The notes under the pieces: model-generated | What the model was told of the DNA's origin: nothing | What the model saw: only the letters and a program-made list of their open reading frames with translations | Databases searched by the model: none | Part shown: in pieces, positions 38,659 to 47,833 of the stretch | Position numbering within the stretch: the stretch's first letter is position 1 | Layout: every line of letters starts with the position of its first letter | Translations under genes and position numbers: made by a program | Assembly: GCF_021603645.1 (NCBI RefSeq) | Contig: NZ_BQHJ01000016.1 | Span: 62,001-126,000, forward strand | DNA from: Pseudomonas pseudonitroreducens | GTDB taxonomy: Bacteria; Pseudomonadota; Gammaproteobacteria; Pseudomonadales; Pseudomonadaceae | DNA: 64,000 bases | Reading direction: 5' to 3'

Positions 38659-41501
38659 GCCAGTCGGTCGCTTCTCTCCAGCAGCGCCAGGCAGGCATCC
38701 GCCGGCACCGGCTGGCTGATCAGGTAACCCTGGATCTCATCGCAGCCGTGAGCCCGCAGGAAACGCAATTGCTCGGCATGCTCGACGCCTTCGGCTACCA
38801 CCTTCAACTCCAGGCTGTGCGCCATGGCGATGATTGCCCGGGTGATGGCCGCGTCCTCGCCACGTTCCGACAGATCGCGGATGAAGGTCTGGTCGATCTT
38901 CACGTAATCCACCGGGAAGCGCTTCAGGTAGCTGAGCGAGGAATAGCCGGTACCGAAGTCGTCGATGGCTAGCTTCACACCCATTTCGCGCAGTTGGCGG
39001 AAGGTCGTGGTAACGCTTTCGACGTTGTCCAGCAGCTGGCTTTCGGTGAGTTCGAGCTCCAGCAGGTGCGATGGCAGGCCGGTCTCTTCCAGCACAGTGC
39101 GCACCAGGTCGACCAGGTTGCCGGTGCGCAGCTGGTGCACTGACAGGTTCACCGATACCCGCAACTCGCGACCCCGAAGCTGCCACGCACGGGCCTGCTG
39201 GCACGCACGGCGCAGGACGAATTCGCCGATGGCACCGATCAACCCGGTTTCCTCGGCCAGGCCGATGAAATCCCCGGGCGGCACCATGCCCATTTCCGGG
39301 TGGCGCCAGCGCACCAGCGCCTCGGCGCTGTCCAGGCGTTCGTTGGCCAGGTTCAGCTTGGGCTGGTAGTGCACGTCCAGCTGGCCCTCGTCGATGGCCT
39401 TGCGCAAGCGGGTTTCCAGCTGCAGGCGCTCCAGGGTGCAGGCCTGCAGGTTGTCGGTGAAGAACTGGAAGGTATTGCCGCCCAGGTGCTTGGAGTGCTG
39501 CATGGCCATGTTCGCCTGGCTCATCAGCGCGGAAATTTCCCAGGCGTTGTCCGGCAGCAGGCTGATGCCTACCGAGGCGCTGACCACCAGTTCGTGGCCG
39601 CCTACGGTCATCGGGGTGCGCAGCTTGGCCAGCAGTCGACTGGATAGCCGCGCGAGCGCGGCGAGGCTGGCATAGGAGTCGATCAGCACGGCGAACTCGT
39701 CACCGGACAGCCGGGCGATGGTGTCGGCCTCGGGTACCGTCTGGGTCATGCGCCGCGACATCTGCCGCAGCAGTTGGTCGGCAACCTCATGACCAAGGCT
39801 GTCGTTGAGCAGCTTGAAGCGGTCCAGGTCGATCAGCAGCAACGCCGCCGTGCGGCCCTCCTGGCGCGCGCGCTGGCTGGCCTCGTGCAGCCGCTCCTTG
39901 AACAGCGCGCGGTTGGCCAGCCCGGTAAGTTCGTCGTAATGCGAGAGGTAACGCAGGCGCTCCTCGGCATCGCGGCGGGCAGTCAGGTCGGCGAAGAAGC
40001 CAACGACGTGGGTAACCTGGCCGCGGCCGTCGCGCACCACGTTCAGTTGCAGCCACTGGGGGTAGAGCTCGCCGTTCTTGCGCGTCTCGATCAACTCGCC
40101 CTGCCAGGTACCCTGGCGTTCCAGCTCGGTGCGGATCGACTGGTAACGCCGCAGTGCCTCCGAGGAGCCCATCAGACGCGCGACGTTATGCCCCAGCACA
40201 TCCTCGCGACGGTAGCCGGTGAGGCGGGTGAAAGCCTCGTTGAGGGCAATCAGCCGGTAATCCGGGTCGAGGATGATGATGCCCTCACTGGCGGCCTCGA
40301 ATACCGTCGCCGCCAGGCGTTGTTCTTCCTCGCGCTGCTTGCGGGTGGAAATGTCGGCGCGGGTGCCGACCATCCGCGTGACCTGCCCGCGAGCATCGCG
40401 CTCCATCACCCGGCCGCGATCCTCGACCCACACCCAATGACCGGCGGCGTGGCGCACCCGGTATTCGATGCGGTAGCCGTCGGTACGGCCCTTGAGATGC
40501 TCGACCAGGGCCCGGCGCAGCAGCGGCAGGTCATCGGGATGCAGGCGCGGGCGCAGATCGTTGCGCACGCTCTTCACCGCCGCCTGGGTCAGCCCGAAAA
40601 TCTCCTCCAGATGGGAGTGGTGCACCTCGTCGGTCAACAGGTTCCAGTCCCACAGGCCCAGTTCGCTGGCTTCCAGCGCCAGGGCCAGGCGCGCCTCGGT
40701 GTGGCTGAGCTTGGCACTACCCGCTTCCACCCGCTCCTGCAGCGCGTCGCGGGCGCGGCAGAGCTCGCGTTCGGCACGGCGGCGCTGCTCGACTTCACGC
40801 TCCAGGTCCTGGTTCAGCGCCTCGGTCTGCGCCTTGGCGTGCTCCAGATGCGCCACCAGCGCCTGGGCCTGGAAACGCCGCAGCAGGCCGACATGCACTA
40901 CCCGGTGGATCTGCCAGGCCACCACCAGCAGCGCGGCCAGGAGAATCACCCCCAACACGCCCCAGCCCTGCTGCAGCGGGTTGGCGCTGATCAACAAATA
41001 GGCAATCGAGGGAAACAGACAAGGCAGGGCGAAGGTGAGAAAGGCCGGCAGGCTGACCGCGTAGGCGACGCTGGCGGACAGGATGGCCGCGGCGATCAGG
41101 CCGAACACCAGGGATTGCTGGAGGAACGCGTCCGGCGGAACCAGGGCGATGGCGGCAAACGCCAGGGTCAGGCCCGAGGCGCCGGCGCCGAACAGGAAGG
41201 TGCGCTGCCAGTGCGGGCTGGCCTGGCGCTCGGCGGAAGCGGCATTGAAGGCGGACACCTGGATCAGCCGCAGCACGGCCAGCAGCACCAGCCAGATCAA
41301 CCAGCCGGCGAGCAGCCCCGGCTGCACGTAATCCCACAACAGACCGGCGCAGGCCAAACCGTTGAGCAGCATGAGCAGGGTCGGTACCCGCGAGCCCTGA
41401 TACAGCAGGCGCGTGCGTTCGACGGCAATTTCGTGAGCATACTGCTGGCGGATCTCGGCATGGCTCACCGGGATCGCCGAAGGCTCTACATAAGCGGTCA
41501 T
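38652..41501 (-). CDS. Membrane GGDEF-EAL protein with two PAS domains
   Basis: The 949-residue protein has about six N-terminal membrane helices (residues ~40-240), a coiled coil (~235-300), two PAS domains (starting 'LALALEASELGLWDW' and 'AATVFEAASEGIIILD') and a GGDEF domain with 'LSGDEFAVL'. The EAL domain has 'AEALVRWRHP' and 'DDFGTGYSSLSYLKRFPVDYVKID'. The EAL residues look intact, so c-di-GMP phosphodiesterase activity is likely. The GGDEF motif is SGDEF and the inhibitory RxxD site is replaced (VPEAD), so cyclase activity is uncertain. I recall a GGDEF-EAL gene beside uvrD in P. aeruginosa (PA5442). Confidence 0.9.
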   Translation of the reverse strand: MTAYVEPSAIPVSHAEIRQQYAHEIAVERTRLLYQGSRVPTLLMLLNGLACAGLLWDYVQPGLLAGWLIWLVLLAVLRLIQVSAFNAASAERQASPHWQRTFLFGAGASGLTLAFAAIALVPPDAFLQQSLVFGLIAAAILSASVAYAVSLPAFLTFALPCLFPSIAYLLISANPLQQGWGVLGVILLAALLVVAWQIHRVVHVGLLRRFQAQALVAHLEHAKAQTEALNQDLEREVEQRRRAERELCRARDALQERVEAGSAKLSHTEARLALALEASELGLWDWNLLTDEVHHSHLEEIFGLTQAAVKSVRNDLRPRLHPDDLPLLRRALVEHLKGRTDGYRIEYRVRHAAGHWVWVEDRGRVMERDARGQVTRMVGTRADISTRKQREEEQRLAATVFEAASEGIIILDPDYRLIALNEAFTRLTGYRREDVLGHNVARLMGSSEALRRYQSIRTELERQGTWQGELIETRKNGELYPQWLQLNVVRDGRGQVTHVVGFFADLTARRDAEERLRYLSHYDELTGLANRALFKERLHEASQRARQEGRTAALLLIDLDRFKLLNDSLGHEVADQLLRQMSRRMTQTVPEADTIARLSGDEFAVLIDSYASLAALARLSSRLLAKLRTPMTVGGHELVVSASVGISLLPDNAWEISALMSQANMAMQHSKHLGGNTFQFFTDNLQACTLERLQLETRLRKAIDEGQLDVHYQPKLNLANERLDSAEALVRWRHPEMGMVPPGDFIGLAEETGLIGAIGEFVLRRACQQARAWQLRGRELRVSVNLSVHQLRTGNLVDLVRTVLEETGLPSHLLELELTESQLLDNVESVTTTFRQLREMGVKLAIDDFGTGYSSLSYLKRFPVDYVKIDQTFIRDLSERGEDAAITRAIIAMAHSLELKVVAEGVEHAEQLRFLRAHGCDEIQGYLISQPVPADACLALLERSDRLAQ

Positions 41502-41676
41502 AGGCGTTTTTCTTGTAGGTTCTGGCCTAGGCGTCGGCGGAGCATACCCGAGGAGGTAGCCCCACCCAAGCAGGATGATGGCAATTGGCTGCGCGCCCTC
41601 CCAACTTTCGTCGGGAAGACGCCGGACAGCGGCCCGGTTTGCCGGGGAAAACCGCCCGTCGGTAGAATGCCGCCCC

Positions 41677-43857
41677 ATGAACGATGACATCTCCTACCTG
41701 CTCAACTCCCTCAATGACCCGCAGCGCCAGGCCGTGGCCGCGCCGCTGGGGCGCCAGCGCGTGCTCGCTGGCGCCGGGTCCGGCAAGACCCGCGTGCTGG
41801 TGCACCGTATCGCCTGGCTGATCCAGGTCGAGAACGCCTCGCCGCACAGCATCCTGGCCGTGACTTTCACCAACAAGGCCGCCGCCGAGATGCGCGCGCG
41901 GATCGAGCAGTTGCTGGGGATCAACCCGGCCGGCATGTGGGTCGGCACCTTCCACGGCCTGGCGCACCGCCTGCTGCGCGCGCACTGGCAGGAAGCCGGG
42001 CTGCCGGAGAACTTCCAGATCCTCGACAGCGACGACCAGCTGCGTCTGGTCAAGCGCGTGGTGCGCGAGATGGGCCTCGACGAGCAGCGCTGGCCGCCGC
42101 GCCAGGCGCAGTGGTTCATCAACGGGCAGAAGGACGAGGGCAACCGCCCGCAGAACATCCAGGCCGGTGGCGACCTGTACCTGTCGACCATGGTCAGCGT
42201 CTACCAGGCCTACGAAGACGCCTGCGCTCGCGCCGGGGTGGTCGACTTCGCCGAGTTGCTGCTGCGCTCGCTGGACCTCTGGCGCGATCGCCCAAGCCTG
42301 CTGGAGCATTACCAGCGGCGCTTCCGTCACATCCTGGTGGACGAATTCCAGGACACCAACGCCGTGCAGTACGCCTGGCTGCGCTTCCTCGGCAAGGGCG
42401 GCGAGAGCCTGATGGTGGTGGGCGACGACGACCAGTCGATCTACGGCTGGCGCGGCGCGAAGATCGAGAACATCCAGCAGTTCGGCGATGACTTCGCCGG
42501 CACCGAGGACATCCGCCTGGAGCAGAACTACCGCTCCACCGCCACCATCCTCAAGGCCGCCAACGCGCTGATCGCCAACAACAGCGGGCGCCTGGGCAAG
42601 GAGCTGTGGACCGACGGCGTCGACGGCGACCCGATCACCCTGTATTCGGGCTTCAACGAGCACGACGAGGCGCGCTACATCGTCGAGACCATCGAGGATG
42701 CCCTGCGCAAGGACGGCTTGAAGCGCAGCGAAATCGCCATCCTCTACCGCTCCAACGCCCAGTCCCGGGTACTGGAAGAGGCGCTGCTGCGCGAGAAGAT
42801 CCCCTACCGCATCTACGGCGGCCAGCGCTTCTTCGAGCGCGCCGAGATCAAGAACGCCCTGGCCTACCTGCGGCTGATCCGCCTGCGCGACGACGACGCC
42901 GCGCTGGAGCGGGTGATCAACGTGCCGCCGCGCGGCATCGGCGAGAAGACCGTCGAGGCGATCCGCAACGCTGCGCGCCTCAACGGCACCTCGATGTGGC
43001 GCGCGATCAACGACGTGATCGCCGCCAAGGCCGTGGCCGGTCGCGCTGCCAGCGCGCTGAACGGCTTCCTCGAGACCGTCGACCTGCTGGCGGTGAAGGT
43101 CGAAGGCCTGCCGCTGCACCAGATGGCCCAGATCGTCATCGAGCAATCCGGCCTGCTCACCTACCACAAGGAAGAAAAGGGCGAGAAAGGCCAGGCCCGG
43201 GTGGAAAACCTGGAAGAACTGGTCAGCGCCGCGCGCGCCTTCGAGACTCCGGACGACGAGGACACCCCGCCGCTGGTGGCCTTCCTCGACCACACCGCGC
43301 TGGAGTCCGGCGACACCCAGGCCGACGCCTTCGAAGACAGCGTGCAGCTGATGACACTGCACAGCGCCAAGGGCCTGGAATTCCCGCTGGTGTTCCTCGC
43401 CGGCATGGAAGAAGGCTTGTTCCCGCACAAGATGAGCCTGGAAGAACCCGGCCGTCTCGAGGAAGAACGCCGCCTGGCCTACGTGGGCATCACCCGCGCC
43501 ATGCAGCGCCTGGTCATGACCTACGCAGAAACCCGCCGGCTGTATGGCAGCGAGACCTACAACAAGGTGTCGCGCTTCGTCCGCGAAATCCCGCCGAGCC
43601 TGATCCAGGAAGTACGCCTGTCCAACTCGGTAAGCCGGCCGCTGTCCGGCAACCAGCGCAGCGGCAGCCTGTTCAGCGGCGCCAGCGTACCGGACACTCC
43701 GTTCAGCCTCGGCCAGTCCGTACGTCACCCACTGTTCGGCGACGGCGTGATCCTCAACTTCGAAGGCTCCGGCGCCCAGGCGCGGGTGCAGGTGAACTTC
43801 GACAGCGAGGGCAGCAAGTGGCTGATGATGGGGTATGCGAAGCTGGAGGCGATCTAG
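41677..43857 (+). CDS. uvrD: DNA helicase II UvrD
   Basis: The 726-residue superfamily 1A helicase has Walker A 'AGAGSGKTRVL' near 32-42, motif II 'VDEFQDTN', motif III 'GDDDQSIYGWRGA', motif IV 'LEQNYRST', motif V 'LMTLHSAKGLEFPLVFLAGMEEGLFPH'-region and motif VI 'RLAYVGITRA'; a C-terminal Tudor-like end follows. It unwinds DNA 3'-5' in mismatch and nucleotide excision repair. The ATG at 41677 lies only nine bases after a good -10 hexamer (TAGAAT, 41663-41668), suggesting a very short leader. No LexA box is visible. Confidence 0.96.
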   Translation: MNDDISYLLNSLNDPQRQAVAAPLGRQRVLAGAGSGKTRVLVHRIAWLIQVENASPHSILAVTFTNKAAAEMRARIEQLLGINPAGMWVGTFHGLAHRLLRAHWQEAGLPENFQILDSDDQLRLVKRVVREMGLDEQRWPPRQAQWFINGQKDEGNRPQNIQAGGDLYLSTMVSVYQAYEDACARAGVVDFAELLLRSLDLWRDRPSLLEHYQRRFRHILVDEFQDTNAVQYAWLRFLGKGGESLMVVGDDDQSIYGWRGAKIENIQQFGDDFAGTEDIRLEQNYRSTATILKAANALIANNSGRLGKELWTDGVDGDPITLYSGFNEHDEARYIVETIEDALRKDGLKRSEIAILYRSNAQSRVLEEALLREKIPYRIYGGQRFFERAEIKNALAYLRLIRLRDDDAALERVINVPPRGIGEKTVEAIRNAARLNGTSMWRAINDVIAAKAVAGRAASALNGFLETVDLLAVKVEGLPLHQMAQIVIEQSGLLTYHKEEKGEKGQARVENLEELVSAARAFETPDDEDTPPLVAFLDHTALESGDTQADAFEDSVQLMTLHSAKGLEFPLVFLAGMEEGLFPHKMSLEEPGRLEEERRLAYVGITRAMQRLVMTYAETRRLYGSETYNKVSRFVREIPPSLIQEVRLSNSVSRPLSGNQRSGSLFSGASVPDTPFSLGQSVRHPLFGDGVILNFEGSGAQARVQVNFDSEGSKWLMMGYAKLEAI

Positions 43858-43870
43858 GCCTCCAGGCTTC

Positions 43871-45778
43871 TCAGCGGGCGGCGGTGGCGCTCGGGCAGAG
43901 CGTCGCCTGCATGTCGTCCAGGCCGTAGCCGTCCAACTGCGGCAGCATGAACTTGTCCACCAGCAGCGGCTTGGCGATCCTGCCGGCGAATCGATCGGCA
44001 CCGCTGGCGGAAGCGCCAATGTAGGTCGGATGCGCCAACGGCGCGGCGGTTTCCGGTCGCGGCATCGGCTCCTGGGACTGCAGGATGGCCTTGCCATTGA
44101 GGTAGACCGTCAGCGCGCCCTTTTCCGGCCCCGGGAACGGGAATTTCGAGTAGGGCTTCACGTTGAAGCTGGCCACCAGGGTATTGCACTGGCGATCCAG
44201 GACCAGTGGCTCGCTCTGCACGCGCAGCGGGCCACGCCACACTTCGATTCGCCCCTTCTCGATGGCCATGCCCCATAGCCCTTCCTGTTCGACCAGGACC
44301 TGCCGCGCGCCATCAAGCCGCGCCTTGCCCAATCCCAGCCCCAGGCTGTAGGCCCCGTGGACCGGCGCACGCTGGTAGTCGCGGCCGCTGAGGAACGCCG
44401 GTTTCCTGCCGGCGGCAGGGTGCCAGGTGAGGGGAATCGGTCGGTATTTCTGCTCCCAGCCACGCAGCAGGTTCATCGCTTCGTCGCGGCCTATCGGCTC
44501 AAAAGCCTCGGTCTTGGGAGCACTCCCCCCCAGCGGGCCGGTGACCGGATGGCTCTCCAGCTTGCCCAGCGTGGGCCGGTAGAACAGGCCACGCCCGGTG
44601 AGATGGCCGCCATAGGTCATGCCCCAGGTCATCACGTCCGCGGCCCAGTAGAGTGCATCGACCCTGGGCAGTGGCTGACCTTTGGCGATATAGCCCGACA
44701 GGTCGCGCCCGCTCAGCCCGGCCGGTGCCTTGCCGCCGGCCATGCCGACCAGCGTGGGATAAAGATCGGTAATGTGGCTGATGCCGGTGACGTCCGCGTT
44801 GCCACGATGGCCGGGCCAGAGCATCAGCAGCGGAGTGCGCACGCCACCTTCGAGATAGGTCATCTTGGTGCCGGTCAGCGGGAAATTGCTGTCGCGGGCC
44901 AGGTTCGGGCTGCCGTTGTCGCTGGTGAAAGCCACCAGGGTGTTATCCAACTGGCCACTGCTGCGCAGGCTGTCGAGCAGTCGGGCGACGTTGTGGTCCA
45001 GTTGCTTGAGCACCGCCAGATAACGGCCTTCATCGGTGTCCGGGAACTGGCTGCGGAAGGTTTCCGAAGGCTGGAACGGATGATGCGGCGAGAACAGCCA
45101 CAGGTTGATGAACCAGGGCTTGCCGCCCGACCGGCCCTGCTTGATCAGCTCGATGGCACGGTCGGTGAGTATGTCGTCCAGATGCCCTTGATATTGCACG
45201 GGCGGACCGTCGTTGGTTTCCAGCCAGGGGTTGATGTAGGTCGGCGGGCCGTTCACCAGCTTGCCGTTCTTGTCCGGCCCGTGCAGCACGAAGTGGTTGA
45301 GCATGCCGAACCAGTCATCGAAACCGTGGTGGTTGGGCCGGATATCCAGGTATTCGATGGCCTCGCCGATGTGCCACTTGCCGATGTGATGGGTGCTGTA
45401 GCCCAGCCGCTTCAGCGACTCGGGCAAGGTCTGCAGGTCCGGCGATAGTCCAAGGCCGTTGGGCTCGAAGCCAATGCTGACCGGAGCACGCCCGGTGATC
45501 AGCGCCGCGCGGCTGACTGAGCAGGTACTGTCGGTATAGTGCTGGCGGAAGCGCAGCGACTGCCGGCTGAGCTCGTCGAGGGTCGGCGTGGGTGCCTTGC
45601 CATCGCCCCAGGCGCCAATGTCGTTGACGCCCAGGTCGTCGGTGAGGACGAACAGGATATTCGGTTTGGCGCCTTGATCCTGAGCATTGCTCACAGGGAC
45701 CATGGCAAGCAGAATCAGCCAGGCAATGGCTAGTCGGGTCGTGAGCGCAGCTGCCGCTCGCGTGGAAAAGAACAACAT
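43871..45778 (-). CDS. Secreted sulfatase-like hydrolase with atypical CSVSR motif
   Basis: The 635-residue protein has a Sec signal peptide (to about residue 32) and an alkaline-phosphatase-superfamily sulfatase domain. Metal ligands are seen in 'VLTDDLG' and 'FTSDNGS', with 'HHIGKWHIG' also typical. The nucleophile region reads 'STCSVSRAALITGR': the cysteine is there, but the residue two later is Val, where formylglycine maturation normally needs Pro or Ala. A ~180-residue C-terminal region ends in a beta-sandwich-like part. It may act on sulfate esters in the periplasm, fitting the sulfotransferase nearby. Its start lies only three bases from the GTG of the divergent oxygenase frame. Confidence 0.85.
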   Translation of the reverse strand: MLFFSTRAAAALTTRLAIAWLILLAMVPVSNAQDQGAKPNILFVLTDDLGVNDIGAWGDGKAPTPTLDELSRQSLRFRQHYTDSTCSVSRAALITGRAPVSIGFEPNGLGLSPDLQTLPESLKRLGYSTHHIGKWHIGEAIEYLDIRPNHHGFDDWFGMLNHFVLHGPDKNGKLVNGPPTYINPWLETNDGPPVQYQGHLDDILTDRAIELIKQGRSGGKPWFINLWLFSPHHPFQPSETFRSQFPDTDEGRYLAVLKQLDHNVARLLDSLRSSGQLDNTLVAFTSDNGSPNLARDSNFPLTGTKMTYLEGGVRTPLLMLWPGHRGNADVTGISHITDLYPTLVGMAGGKAPAGLSGRDLSGYIAKGQPLPRVDALYWAADVMTWGMTYGGHLTGRGLFYRPTLGKLESHPVTGPLGGSAPKTEAFEPIGRDEAMNLLRGWEQKYRPIPLTWHPAAGRKPAFLSGRDYQRAPVHGAYSLGLGLGKARLDGARQVLVEQEGLWGMAIEKGRIEVWRGPLRVQSEPLVLDRQCNTLVASFNVKPYSKFPFPGPEKGALTVYLNGKAILQSQEPMPRPETAAPLAHPTYIGASASGADRFAGRIAKPLLVDKFMLPQLDGYGLDDMQATLCPSATAAR

Positions 45779-45796
45779 TCAGTGAATTCCCGAAAA

Positions 45797-46588
45797 ATGC
45801 TTAAGAATCTTTTCACCCCAAAGAGCAACGGCGATGTCGGCGCTCCGTCCCATGGACTGCTGCTGGACTATCCCGCCCTGATGGCCAGGGTGGCCGAACA
45901 GGCACCGAACTATGCCGGCAATGCGCCCTTTCCGCATATCGTCATCGACAACTTTCTGCCTCCCTCGACCTTCGCCCGGCTCCTGCAGGAATACCCGCAC
46001 GATCAGAGCGACCCCCTGTGGAACAATGCCACGCACACCGACAAGGCCAGCGGCGAGTATGTGCAGAAGGACAAGCGCAATATCCGCGACCCGCTGCGCA
46101 TGCCGCCGACGTACCGCCAATTGTTCTGGGAGCTCAACTCCCATGCGTTCCTCGACTATCTGGCGCAGCTGAGCGGCATTGCCAACCTGATCCCCGACCC
46201 CAACCTGCGCGGCGCGGGCATCCATCAGATTTCCCGCGGCGGCTTCCTCAAGGTTCACACCGACTTCGCCACTCATCGCGACTTTGGCCTGGACCGCCGG
46301 TTGAACGTACTGATCTATCTGAACGAGGAGTGGCCGGAAAGCTATGGCGGCCACCTCGAACTGTGGGACACGGAGATGGCCGGCCCGCCCCGTCGCGTGC
46401 TGCCGATCGCCAACCGCTGCGTGGTGTTCAGTACCACATCCAGCTCATTCCACGGACACCCGCAGCCGCTTACCTGCCCCGATGGCATCTATCGCCGTTC
46501 CCTGGCGCTGTACTACTACACCAATGGCCGCCCGGAAGGCGAAGCACAACCCGGCTTTGCCACCCACTGGCGCGACGTACCGGCCTGA
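45797..46588 (+). CDS. 2-oxoglutarate/Fe(II)-dependent oxygenase (prolyl-hydroxylase-like)
   Basis: The 263-residue protein has a double-stranded beta helix with the metal triad visible: His-x-Asp in 'KVHTDFATH' near 154-156 and the distal His in 'SFHGHPQPL' near 220, then the 2OG-binding Arg in 'YRRSLALYYYT'. It belongs to the P4H-like 2OG-Fe(II) oxygenases and would hydroxylate an unknown substrate, perhaps a sugar or peptide of the adjacent glycan cluster. I prefer the ATG at 45797; the GTG at 45782 is also in frame but is three bases from the divergent sulfatase start. It converges with an acyltransferase gene. Confidence 0.85.
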   Translation: MLKNLFTPKSNGDVGAPSHGLLLDYPALMARVAEQAPNYAGNAPFPHIVIDNFLPPSTFARLLQEYPHDQSDPLWNNATHTDKASGEYVQKDKRNIRDPLRMPPTYRQLFWELNSHAFLDYLAQLSGIANLIPDPNLRGAGIHQISRGGFLKVHTDFATHRDFGLDRRLNVLIYLNEEWPESYGGHLELWDTEMAGPPRRVLPIANRCVVFSTTSSSFHGHPQPLTCPDGIYRRSLALYYYTNGRPEGEAQPGFATHWRDVPA

Positions 46589-46594
46589 CCGGTC

Positions 46595-47752
46595 TCAGGC
46601 ATCGGCAGCACGGCGCGCCCAGGGGGCGCGCCCGGTATAGGTCGCCAGGTGCGACTTCAGCCGCAGGAAGGGCAGCTCCACCAGGCGATAGCTCAACCAC
46701 GCCAGCCCCCAAGACAGCACCAGGCTGAAGGCGATGCGCAACAGATAGGCATCGGCGTTCGCGTCCAGGGTCATGCCGGCAGCCTTCAACGGGTACAGGC
46801 AGTAGAACTGCACGGGGACGTGTATCAGGTACAGCGAGTAGGAAATTCCTCCGAAGTGGTCCAGCAGCGGATTGGCCAACAGCACCTTGATGCGCCAGCT
46901 CAGCGCCAGCAACGCGATCATCACCGCGCCCCAGAGCATTGATTCGATGTTGTGGTACATCGGCAGTGCCTGCAGGGCATTGCGCTCCCCGCTGAGGGAG
47001 AACCACAGCCACAGGCGCCCCAGCCCCAGCAGGCAGCCGACCAGCAGCACGGCGCAGACGAGCGCCCGTTGGCGCAGCCAGTCGTAGCCGCGCCCCAGGC
47101 TGAACCTGGCGCAGGCCGCACCCACCAGGAAGGCGCCGGCACGGCCGAACAGCGAGTTTTCCCAGAAGTTGGTCGGTGACAGCCATCCCGGCGAATGGAA
47201 CAGGTAGACATGCGCCGCGGCCCATACCAGCAGCGTGCCCCCTACCAGCCAGCGTCCAGCACGGTAGCGCAGCAGCCACATGGCCCAGGGCAACAGCAGG
47301 TAGAACTGGATTTCGGTGCACAGCGACCACCAGGGCACGCTGAACGGGAAGGCCTGGAAGCCGATCGGAATGAACAGCAGGGCCTTGAGAGCCGCTGCCT
47401 TCTGCGTCATGAACCAGGCGAGCAGCACCGCCGCATAGTAGAGCGGCACGATGCGGAAGAATCGCGCCGAATAGAAGCGCCGGATGCTCACCTGTTCACC
47501 GTTGCGCAGGCCGGCGAGGAACGGCCGTGCGAGCAGGAAGCCACTGAGCACGAAGAACAGCGTGACGCCGGTATTGCCGCCACCGAGCAAAGTCACCCAC
47601 AGCGGATTGTCCGGGCGCTCGGCCAGGGCGAGAATGCCGAAATAGTGGAAGCCCACCACCAGCAGGATCGCCCAGCCGCGCAAGGACTCCAGTTCGGGCA
47701 GATAGCTGGCGGGCTGACGTAGCCCGGCGCGAACGTCGAGGGGCTCAGCCAT
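46595..47752 (-). CDS. Acyltransferase-3 family membrane protein (OafA-like)
   Basis: The 385-residue protein has about ten membrane helices. It shows the family motif 'LESLRGWAILLVVGFHYFG' with the catalytic His near residue 40, 'GVTLFFVLSGFLLARPF' and 'RFFRIVPLYY', then 'SYSLYLIHVP' near the end. Such enzymes O-acylate (often acetylate) surface sugars. The ATG at 47752 gives a normal N terminus. It is the last gene of a five-gene minus-strand set beginning with the sulfotransferase, and related to the acyltransferase 81 bases upstream. Confidence 0.9.
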   Translation of the reverse strand: MAEPLDVRAGLRQPASYLPELESLRGWAILLVVGFHYFGILALAERPDNPLWVTLLGGGNTGVTLFFVLSGFLLARPFLAGLRNGEQVSIRRFYSARFFRIVPLYYAAVLLAWFMTQKAAALKALLFIPIGFQAFPFSVPWWSLCTEIQFYLLLPWAMWLLRYRAGRWLVGGTLLVWAAAHVYLFHSPGWLSPTNFWENSLFGRAGAFLVGAACARFSLGRGYDWLRQRALVCAVLLVGCLLGLGRLWLWFSLSGERNALQALPMYHNIESMLWGAVMIALLALSWRIKVLLANPLLDHFGGISYSLYLIHVPVQFYCLYPLKAAGMTLDANADAYLLRIAFSLVLSWGLAWLSYRLVELPFLRLKSHLATYTGRAPWARRAADA

Positions 47753-47833
47753 GAGTCGGTTTGCCGGCCGTTCTGAGCGCACGCACATCGTGCAGGGTCG
47801 CGAAGTGGCATACCCACGGCTTACAAGCGCAAA

